Assembly (NCBI GenBank): GCA_025618425.1
Contig: CM046852.1
Span: 5,730,719-5,794,718 of the forward strand
Reading direction: 5' to 3'
DNA: 64,000 nucleotides
From: Heliocidaris tuberculata
Lineage: Eukaryota > Echinodermata > Echinoidea > Camarodonta > Echinometridae
Positions 55,211 through 64,000 of the stretch are shown one piece after another. Every line of letters begins with the position of its first letter. The first letter of the stretch is position 1. Made by a program: the position numbers and the translations under genes. Under the pieces are notes generated by a model that was not told where the DNA came from, did not search any database, and saw only the letters and a list, made by a program, of their open reading frames with translations.

Positions 55211-55690
55211 AACGAAAATGATTTGGCCACCTGAGGCGCGTAGAGAGAAAGTACTTCAGAGCTGATATGCAAATGGTTTTCATGTATCAGCTTAATCCTT
55301 TTAAAATTATTTGAAACTACATGTAAGAAGAAGGCGCCAAATTTAAAGGGAAAGAAACAGGGGAGATTCATTATCTTGCGAAAACACTTGAACTTGTACT
55401 TTTAAGAAAAAAATGAAGGAAATGTAAAAAAGGATGAAGATAATGATCGTGTATTCAATCTGTTCCATATGAAATTGAATGGTTAACATAGTTCAGCCTG
55501 GTGAAAAATTAAAATTAATCGTAAAGAATTATTGGGAGTTAACATTATTACGGAGTTTATGGATATTCATTTTAGCTCATATTATACTTTTTATTTCATG
55601 ATCATTTACTTTTCTACCGCTCAACAGAGTAGTTGTGTCATCTGAATGATAAAGATAAAAATAGAAAAACAACTTAATGACACTTACACA
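55211..55690. other. intergenic, nothing recognised
   Basis: AT-rich, no structure seen. Confidence 0.45.
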
Positions 55691-55695
55691 AGCAT

Positions 55696-56100
<405 letters not shown>

Positions 56101-56187
56101 ATAGTTTCTTATAATTAGGATACATGGTAGTGCATCTCTGAGTACCTATCATAAGCCTATAAAGACAATGATTTCACAATAGAACCT

Positions 56188-57303
56188 TTAAAGGGCAATC
56201 CAACCTACTCTGTGTGAAAGTAGAAAAATAAGAAAAACAGGGTGGTAAAAGTCTGAAAGAAATAGGACAAGAAATAAGGAAATTATGGATGTTTGACAGT
56301 GAGATTACTTAAAGGGCAATCCAACCTTGATAATAAGATGATTTGTGTGAAAGCAGAAAAATAAGAAAAACAGGATGGTGAAAGTTTAAAAGAAATCGGA
56401 CAAGGACTATCTATGCGAATCTCAAATTGGCAATTTGGTGAGTTAATTGTGACATTTTTGTGGACAACTCTCCCATTTGTCGTACACAAAAATATCATTA
56501 ATTTGCGGTTTTCTTCGAGGCGCTTTTACCCTCAGGGCAGAACTCAAAATATATTGGAGATAGCATATTTTTATAGGTCCTCATGAACGAAAAGATCCTA
56601 CTGAATAATGCATTTTCAAAAAAAAAGGTGACATTTTAGTCATTTTATGTGTTAGAGCGAATGGGAGAGTTGTCCACAGCTACATCACAGTGACATTACC
56701 TATTCGGCCAATTTGAAATTCCCATATGCATAGTGATTACAACTTTCAAAAATTAATAACTTTCTTATTGTTTGTCCGATTTCGTTCAAACTTTCACCAA
56801 TCTGCTTCTCTGATTTTTCCTCTTTCTTTCAAAGCAACTTGCTATAAAGGTTGGATTTCCCTTTGATTTTATGAGAATCTAAAATTGGCAATTTGGTGAG
56901 TTGATTGTAACATATTGGTTGACAACTCTCCCGTTTGTTGTACACTATTAAAAATTGATTTGCAGTTTTCTCCTGAGCGCCTTTTCCTTCGGGGCATGCA
57001 TTACTCAAAATATATTGTAGATAGCATATTATCATAGGTCCTCCATAATAAAAAGACCCTACTGAGTCGTACATTTTGAAGAAAAAAGTGTTGTGTGCTG
57101 CAACAAATGGGGGAGTTGTCCGCCACTACATCACAGTGACATTACCGATTTGGCCAATTGAAATTCCCATACGTATAGAGGTTACAACTTTCCAAAATTC
57201 ATAACTTTCTTATTGCTAGTTTTTCCTTCAAAAGTTCGCCAATCTGCTTCTCTGATATTTCCTCTTTCTTTCAGAACAACTTGCCATAATGGATTTCCCT
57301 TTA
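56188..57303. mobile_element. AAAGGGCAATCCAACCT element interrupted by a sister copy
   Basis: The outer copy begins AAAGGGCAATCCAACCTACT (56190), stops near 56308, and resumes at about 56868 (GAGAATCTAAAATTGGCAAT). It ends in a TGGATTTCCCTTTAA-like right end at 57303. Internal phrases such as GACAACTCTCCC and CATCACAGTGACATTACC match the inner copy. Confidence 0.75.
56310..56865. mobile_element. complete copy of the AAAGGGCAATCCAACCT element
   Basis: About 555 bp, ends AAAGGGCAATCCAACCTT and AAGGTTGGATTTCCCTTT. The interior has inverted phrases (TTTGGTGAGTTAATTGTGAC, CATCACAGTGACATTACC). No coding capacity. Confidence 0.85.
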
Positions 57304-57592
57304 AGAAGCAAAACTAAGTTTTCTTCTGTGCAGTTTCAAGGAAAAAAATCAATAAAAGTTTATTGTATAAGAAATACACTTTGGTGCTGGCCTGTCTTAA
57401 ATAACGTGTAACAAAATGTTGTTGCGTTTTTATGCAACATGGTTTGTAAAATGAAGATGAAATCTAATTAAACCTATTTGGCTATCCTTGTTTTATAGTA
57501 GGCCCTACAAACAAAGTTGTATTTTTATTACGGAAAACAGCTTTGAATAATCAGTGGCGCACCATGATGAAACCCACCCTTTCCCATTGTTT

Positions 57593-57595
<3 letters not shown>

Positions 57596-57660
<65 letters not shown>

Positions 57661-57672
57661 GGGGGGGGGGGA
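57596..57672. repeat. (GA)n followed by G run
   Basis: GA alternation to 57650, then about 22 G. Confidence 0.95.
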
Positions 57673-58595
57673 GTTAACACTTACAGTGGATCCGACAAGC
57701 GCGGTTGTATTCGGCAAACCCCAACCGCCGCCTCAAAATTTCTGTATAATGACTATGATCATGCACACAAAATGCACTGATAGAACAAAAATAGAGATAA
57801 GTTTCACTGCAGCCAAATAAAGCAGCAGCATGACCGGTAAGACCACTGGTATGGCGGATTTCGTCACGATGGTCCATTTTGAAGCCAAAGTGGCCTATCC
57901 TAACTCCACGACATCAAAAGTTTTGCCCCTTTATTAAATGTTCCACCCACATGACTGCACATAAATAATGATGTCATAACTTTTTTTGTTCTTTTTGTTT
58001 GTTTTTTAAATTCTTTTACGACTTGTCACCTTTTTTCATAGATTAATGATAATTATGTAATAATAATAACAATGATACTACTACTACTACTACTAATAAT
58101 AATAATATTAATAATAAAGATAATAATAATAATAATAATAATATTCTGGGTTTATATAGCGCCTAACATATCTACAATGAATCTAAGCGCTTTACAGACA
58201 TAATTATTATTTTGTTTATTTTACAGACATATTGCTCTGTTCCCCCCCCCCCCCCCCGTCCTTACCAATTCCTGGAGTCCCTCAGTAGGGACTGTGATGT
58301 TTACAATATGTTTACAATATTGAAACTTTTCTCGCATCACGCGGGTAATATAAATGACTCATCCGTCGGGCGTGGTATAATCCGAAACTTTTTGCTAATA
58401 AGTGAAATTTACAAAACATGGTTCTCGTGAGCGTGTAAGGAATTTATTTTGTTATACTCAATGTATAAGATATTTTTTTTAATGGTTGTGAAGTTCACTG
58501 CATAATTGCATGATTTCCTGCAGACTTACAAAATAATGTACAGGTTAGGGCTTCGGTTGCGGCTGGGTTTCTAGATTTCTGGGGGGTGTTTCATC
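57673..58595. other. intergenic; SINE-tail fragment
   Basis: AAT-rich tract (58040-58143), then GGGTTTATATAGCGCCTAAC, the tail signature of the tRNA-derived SINE family in minus orientation. A C run lies at 58241-58257. Confidence 0.5.
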
Positions 58596-58599
58596 AAGT

Positions 58600-58716
58600 G
58601 TCTTGGTAGTGATTTTTACCGACAAATCTGATCTCAGCCAATCAGATGCAAGGATTTCAGTATAGCTTATAACAGTTATGCAACTTCTAATGATGACAAG
58701 TTTTATGAAACAGGGC
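58600..58716. mobile_element. MITE related to 16013-16142
   Basis: TGTTTCATCAAGTGTCTTGG opens it and AAGTTTTATGAAACAGGGCC closes it. The core GATCTCAGCCAATCAGATGC is shared with the copy beside exon 20. Confidence 0.75.
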
Positions 58717-60300
58717 CGTGGTTGGCTTTGGTTGGGCGCAGGTAGTGGCGCAAATCCATTGTGAAATTCGGAGGGGGGGGGGGGGGGGGGGACACCACAT
58801 GAGTTAACTTTTGTACCTGTCCGAAATGTCTGAAAATTTTTTCTGACAACCCCCCTCCCCTAAAAAAAGAAAAAAAAAGAAAAAGGTTATCACATTTTGG
58901 GGGTCTACTTTTCCTCCAAAATTCTCTGACAAGCCAAAAAAAAATAAAAAATAAATAAAATAAATAAAAAAAGTTATTCAAAAAGGTGGGGGTGTCCCCC
59001 TGGATTTGCGCCCATGGGCGCAGGGTTGAAGTTAGAAATTTGGTAAGTTATGAAATTTGACAGCCCAGCAATTGTCGTCAGATCGCGAGCATGTGATGTT
59101 CAATTTTGTAATACAATCAATACAAAATAGAGAAAAACAGTTCATATTTTGATGAAAAGCACATTTTGGGGGGGTCTAAACTTGAAAAACACTTATGCAT
59201 TCTCATTCAGTACTTGAGAAACACTTAATTATGCAAAGGCGTTCATTTGCTGACAGTCAGGGGTGTTGCAATATGAATCCTTCTATACCCGGGATTAGAT
59301 TTTGTTTTCCATTCTTGTAATTAGAGGTATGAAAACGCATGGAGGTTTTCTGTCCTGTTCTGATTCTTATTAGATATCAAACTATTTGTTTTGAGTGTTT
59401 TGTTCGTCCTCTGTAAAAATGAGTCATGTTGTAAGCCATGTTCAAATTCATGTTGGGCCTTGCAATTCCGAACAGTGAAAAGAGACGACCGTCCATAGTC
59501 CGGGGTTCGCAATTTCGAGTGAATACATTGATACCATGATAACAACACCTAGCTTTTCTTGGTTATGATTAGACAGATTGTAGTGGACTATAAAATACAA
59601 GTGAGAAAAGCAAAACAAAGATATATGGGAGCACCGAGCACAAAAACTGACCATGGAATACCCCCAAAACACTATATTTTAGAGTACTGTATTTTGAGGC
59701 AGCATGCATGCCCTCACCGTTGATCGCAAATAGTGCATTTCATCGTGCAGACGACAAAATGGGACAAAATCTTGCGATTGCGAAGAATCGGACCGATTGA
59801 TCTCAAGCAACGGAAGACTGTATTATCATCATGCAGAAGCCTCAATTTGGTATGTTTTACTGTTGATAATGGGCAAGGTTATATGTAAACGGTTTGGTTA
59901 ATCTAAAACACGGAGCATTTGATGATGCGCTTTGGGGATATAAACTGAACGCAAGCGAAGAGCAAGTACTGCACCCACCGGGCTGTACGCGCTAGTGCAC
60001 CCCTAGGCCTAGCCCTAGTGCCCCTATGCACCTGCTGATCGCGATTACCGACTCCGAGTATATTGGATGAATGCTGTCTGCCAATCTGGGCAACTCCAGG
60101 AAAGGCATCGCATTGCGCCGCGCGGTGATCTGTACTACAGACTATAGGACGCACACCTGTAACTAGAGCCAGTCATTTTTCTGGGATTCCCCTTTGGCTT
60201 TGACACGTACCAAAGATGATGTAATTGTTGAAAAAAATTCATATAAAATCAATGATAAATATTTGAACACTTTGTAGGCTACTTAAAGGGGGATAATTAC
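58717..60300. other. intergenic, nothing clear
   Basis: Repeat-like phrases with G runs (58772-58791). The GC-rich patch at about 59980-60130 has an 83-codon minus-strand frame without recognisable features. Confidence 0.4.
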
Positions 60301-60307
60301 TGGTTCA

Positions 60308-60466
60308 GGGCCCTGTTGCATAAAACTTGCCATTAACAGTAACTTTGCCATGAATGTTAACTCCCATGGAAACCTTGATTTTGATTGGCTGTTGAGTGAT
60401 GTTACCATGGTAGTTACCATCGATAGCAGAGTTACCATTAATGGTAAGTTTTATGCAACGGGGCCC
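60308..60466. mobile_element. 159-bp palindromic MITE with GGGCCCTGTTGCATAAAAC ends
   Basis: GGGCCCTGTTGCATAAAACT and AGTTTTATGCAACGGGGCCC are inverted. The arms extend through TTGCCATTAACAGTAACT and its inverse. The core TTTTGATTGGCTGTTGAG is single. Confidence 0.88.
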
Positions 60467-60583
60467 AGATCAGTCCCATGAGAAAGCACGCAGGAGTTGT
60501 TCCCAGTTGGATTTTATGGGGACATTATTATTAGCAGCCCAAGATTGCCAAGAAACCTCATAACCACCGTAGCTTAGAGTTAG

Positions 60584-60615
60584 ACCATGGACCTACTTCG
60601 TAGTAGGTCCATGGT
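60584..60615. repeat. perfect 14-bp hairpin with 4-nt loop
   Basis: ACCATGGACCTACT and AGTAGGTCCATGGT flank TCGT. No flanking T run, so not an obvious pol III or histone-type terminator. Confidence 0.9.
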
Positions 60616-60719
60616 ATGATACAGGGCAGATCTTGAAAGTGACAGAAAGAGAGGAGAAAGAAAGAGAAAGAAAATAGGGGGAGGGTAGTAGACCTCCACT
60701 GTGAGGTAAATATCTGCAA

Positions 60720-60722
60720 GAC

Positions 60723-60781
<59 letters not shown>

Positions 60782-60906
60782 TAAGGATGACAGACAGAAG
60801 AAGGGGGTGTTGAGTGTGAGGCTTGATAAATGGCAAAGACTGCCACAGACTGTGAATGAGACAGAAATGGGGTGAGAGAGATAGAGAGAGAGAGGGGGGG
60901 GGGGGG
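60720..60906. repeat. GA microsatellites with G run
   Basis: (GA)n at 60724-60775 and 60873-60892, G run to 60906. Confidence 0.92.
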
Positions 60907-61495
60907 TATTATATTCTTATACAAGACCAGTTAGAGAGCTTGATTGAACTTATAAGATGGCACATAGCTTTATTGAGGTCCTGTAGGCAGACATCTTTGT
61001 AGTCAAGTATTCATGTGCAGGTATCATACAAGTATGTTCATTGTTTCATAACAGACATATGAGTCATGGGTTACAGGTCATTCTATATATAGCTATACAT
61101 GCTAGTCTGTATTTGCAGACTCTGTTAACTATCACTACGGGGGGGGGGGGGGGGTAGCTTGTTCATTACTGCTTTGAACTTGGCTTCCCCTAGTGTTGGG
61201 ACTAGTGACAGCTTTTCATCATGAAAACAACATATAGGTGTAAACTTGCTCCTGTTTTTACTGGGGCACCTACCCTCACCCTCTCTCTTCTTTCTCTCTC
61301 TCTCTCTCTGTTCTGATTCTCATTCTCAGTTGTAAATTTACTTTCTATATCTAATTCTAACTAAGATCTAACATGAACAGTTATAAACTTTAAACCAAGC
61401 TACACCTCTGAAACAGTTTTTTGATCTCCATACCCCCAACACTATAGGGACTACAGCCTACAGTTCTCTTGGTGTTTTCCCTTGATCTGCTGACT
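60907..61495. other. intergenic, nothing recognised
   Basis: G run at 61139-61154 and a CT run at 61290-61310. Confidence 0.45.
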
Positions 61496-61999
61496 TAAAG
61501 GGAAAGTTCACCCTGAAGATTACTTGAGTTTAAAAAATGCAGAAAAAATAAAGAAAAATATTGGCGAAGGTTTGATGAAAATCGGTCAAATAATAAATGA
61601 GTTATGAGTATTTAAAGTTTTGGATTCGTGACGTCACATGCGAGCAGCTGCCCATTGGTCATGTAATAAATATTCCATATATTGGCATTTTTTTTACGTT
61701 CCACGATAAATTAATATTGTTTCTTATCAGAATCTAGCATTGAATAACATTTCTGACAATATATCAAATGCACAGACGAAAATATTCTAAATTTTCTGAG
61801 AAAACTGTATATTATGGAATATTTATCACATAACATAATGGAGGAGCTGCTCGCATGTGACGTCACAAAATCAAAACTTCAAAAGTCCATAACTCCGTTA
61901 TTCTTTAACGGATTTTGTCCAAACTTTCGCCAATATTTTTCTTTATTTTTTCTGCATTTTTTAAACTTAAGTAATCTTCGGGGTGAACTTCCCCTTTAA
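61496..61999. mobile_element. 504-bp palindromic MITE with paired TGACGTCA sites
   Basis: TTAAAGGGAAAGTTCACCCT and GGGTGAACTTCCCCTTTAA are inverted ends. Long arms match through AAAATGCAGAAAAAATAAAG and on to GTGACGTCACATGCGAGCAG (about 61628) with its inverse CTGCTCGCATGTGACGTCAC (about 61848). It abuts the second copy of the TTAACTCTT element. Confidence 0.9.
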
Positions 62000-62466
62000 T
62001 TATCGGCCAAGGGGTTTAGCTCTCTTCAAAATTTTACCAAAATGTGATCAATGCTTACTTTTCAAATGTCTGCACTTCATTAACCATCTATTATTTCACA
62101 AAATATTGTGTACAAAACCTGTAGGAAATTTATTACCATTTCTTATGATACCAAAAATTATTACTTTACTCAACTTTAAGCATAATAATTATTGAAAATT
62201 ACATTTAAGTTTCTTTTTCGTCCATTATTTTTTTGTTTCTCATTTGTTTACTATATTGTTTAATGATGAAATAAGGTAATATCTTTTTAAAAATCTGCAA
62301 TTTTCTCGGAAAACTTCTATGGTAGCATATTTAGAATGCCTGATTTATGCTCAAAATTTTGATATACATTGACCACCATATACCTTTCCTGTGGTCGAGC
62401 AATTGGTGAATGAAAATGACTAGTCTATCTGTCACATATACGTGACATCGGCACTGAAAGAGTTAA
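61996..62466. mobile_element. element with TTAACTCTT-type ends, copy 2
   Basis: The interior from GGCCAAGGGGTTTAGCTCTC to GAAAGAGTTAA matches 26362-26847. The left end merges with the MITE at 61496-61999, sharing TTTAATTA. Confidence 0.75.
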
Positions 62467-63100
62467 TGCACAATTTAACTAAAACATCTTATAGATGCAC
62501 TAATCAACACTAACTTAGATCTACATCATCAGCATTATAACTGTCTATAGACTTAGAAAAGTATCACAGTAATCACACTCAGACTCAGACTGGGACTCAG
62601 AGAGTAAGTTTGATCTAGCTTATATTAGGCCAATCAAGAGACTTACATAGTAATTCCATAGATATCTTGCCAAATATGCAAGCACAATCTGATAGAAAAT
62701 GCAGGTAGATTTACACTGTGGCTATATAAATGAAGTCCAATTATTAATAAAACAAACCAAAATACCCTTTTTGTAAGTTTTATTGCAACACCATGTGATA
62801 TCCATCTGCCTGTGCAGTGTACTATGAGTCTACACAGTACAGGGTACAGGGCACATGCTTGTAATTCCCCATAGGCTCATGTGTTAAAAATGAGAAATGA
62901 AAAAAAAAAAATCATGAAAAATAAGTGCTAGCAATGGCACCATTAAAACTTGTGTCTTGACTAGTTCAAACAATTTCCTTGACTTCCTGAAAATATGAAG
63001 GGGTGTTTTTCAGCATTTTTTTTCTCCCTACAGTGGCTGCAATTTAGACTAACCACAAACTTGGTCTAACCTCATACCCTGTTGCATAATTACTCTATGC
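62467..63100. other. intergenic, nothing recognised
   Basis: AT-rich, a single A run at 62900. Confidence 0.45.
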
Positions 63101-63351
63101 AAGTAATTTGTTATATTTTGTATGGGCTGAATTTTGGAAGGGTCTTTTGTTTCTGTTGTTTCCCTTTCTGTCTAATCTTAATAAGACTCTTAGGAGTAGT
63201 AGGACTATTATCAGTTTAAAATTTTATCATTTAGTTGAGATAACTGGAGCCAGCAAGCAATATACCAAACCAAAGGAAAAGCTTCATTTAGAAGTTTTCT
63301 TGAAGAGCAATGTGAATGTGATAGCCTGTGCCTGATGAGTGCATATAATAT

Positions 63352-63600
63352 ATGCACCCATGTAGTGAAACATTTCCCCTCTTTAAGGCCGGGAAGGCAA
63401 ATGATGGGAAAAGAATTTGGGTGAAGGATTATATTTATGTAGTACCCAAAGATTGTAGTAATGTGAAAATTTCCAAGTTAAAGGAAATCGTGACCACTGT
63501 AGTGTTAGTGTTACACATACCCGATCTAGAAAAAAAAAAATTCTCCAGCAATTGTAAAGAATTAAAGATGCTCTTTGCCAGATTGGATCAACACCTATAG
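63352..63600 (+). pseudogene. unrecognised coding-like fragment
   Basis: An open plus-strand frame reads LFKAGKANDGKRIWVKDYIY, then VPKDCSNVKISKLKEIVTTV, ending FARLDQHL and a stop. Composition is protein-like and not simple sequence. Another frame upstream (63108-63335) reads VEITGASKQYTKPKEKLHLE but is out of register. It could be a retrocopy or a decayed mobile-element protein. Family unknown. Confidence 0.2.
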
Positions 63601-64000
63601 TTGTGACTTGTAAAGTATTTTAAAGGAAAATCCAACCTTAACCCTAAAAGGGCTGGGATATTTTGGCTATGCCACAGCCGTGGGCTGGGGAGGGGGGGGG
63701 GGGTGGAATCCACCCACCCTGAGATCTCGACCGTCGACCGCTCGATCGTGCCGAAAATCGGCACGCATGTTGTCCACAACGTAATCTACAAAACTGTATA
63801 GTTACAAATGCTCAGAAATAGTTTCACATTAATTAATTATGCTAATCTGTGCATGAAATAAAAATTTTGCTCTAAATCATTAAACAAAGAGCAAAAAACA
63901 CGAATTTTTGGTCTATACACTCTTTCCAGTATTCTTAGCAAATATACTTGAAAAAAATTCAGTAATAAAATTGATTTCTTATGTATTTTATAGTATTTAA
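63601..64000. other. window end, repeat-like
   Basis: AAAGGAAAATCCAACCTTAA at 63622 resembles the AAAGGGCAATCCAACCT element end. A G run follows at 63690-63702. Nothing else. Confidence 0.4.

Noticed and set aside
59903..60154. 83-codon GC-rich minus-strand frame
   Set aside because: No recognisable motif, no splice partner, and composition could be chance in a GC-rich patch.

Overview
The window reads as nuclear DNA of a marine invertebrate deuterostome, most likely an echinoderm and probably a sea urchin. The reasons are a spliced REJ-type (receptor for egg jelly / polycystin-1 family) gene, long microsatellites (CTA, TTC, AT, GA, ATC), many short terminal-inverted-repeat elements, tRNA-derived SINEs and decayed LINEs. 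There are no operons or bacterial signals. The species assignment is inference.

The main result is one large minus-strand gene with a start at 39929 and a stop at 9527. I assembled 26 coding exons by hand. All 25 introns are GT-AG, the phase is kept at every junction, and the exons sum to 5151 nt, or 1716 codons plus stop. The predicted protein has, in order: a signal peptide; an N-glycosylated domain I do not recognise; a second unrecognised helical region; a Cys-rich module with an IDNCxVCDG motif; a long REJ region (about residues 606-1318) with hallmarks such as SGSRDPD and FTWRC; a stalk with a furin-like RRKRRS site; a degenerate GPS motif whose cleavage triad is lost; a single transmembrane helix; and a cytoplasmic tail of about 53 residues. 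This resembles single-pass sea-urchin REJ proteins more than multi-pass PKD1/PKDREJ proteins. I saw no C-type lectin, PKD, PLAT or channel domain. A lone exon at 2098-2284 closely resembles exon 18, which suggests a second REJ-type gene or its remains to the left.

Region by region. 1-5250: tandem repeats, the paralogous exon and AT-rich DNA. 5254-8420: a dead L1/Tx1-like LINE on the minus strand. 9527-39929: the REJ-like gene, with introns full of mobile DNA (an array of five perfect DR1 nuclear-receptor sites, several MITEs, SINEs, a CR1-like LINE tail, a dead Tc1 element and microsatellites). 39930-64000: no supported host protein gene. It holds a hairpin-rich element (40707-40987), a tRNA-Arg(TCT)-like gene in a large inverted repeat, several MITE families including one copy nested in another, a 950-bp element with inverted subterminal repeats, a degenerate satellite of about 58 bp, long TTC tracts and a LINE fragment.

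Limits: exon calls rest on splice rules and frame continuity read by eye, without transcripts. UTRs, promoter and polyadenylation site are not resolved. Repeat-family names are tentative because no database was searched.
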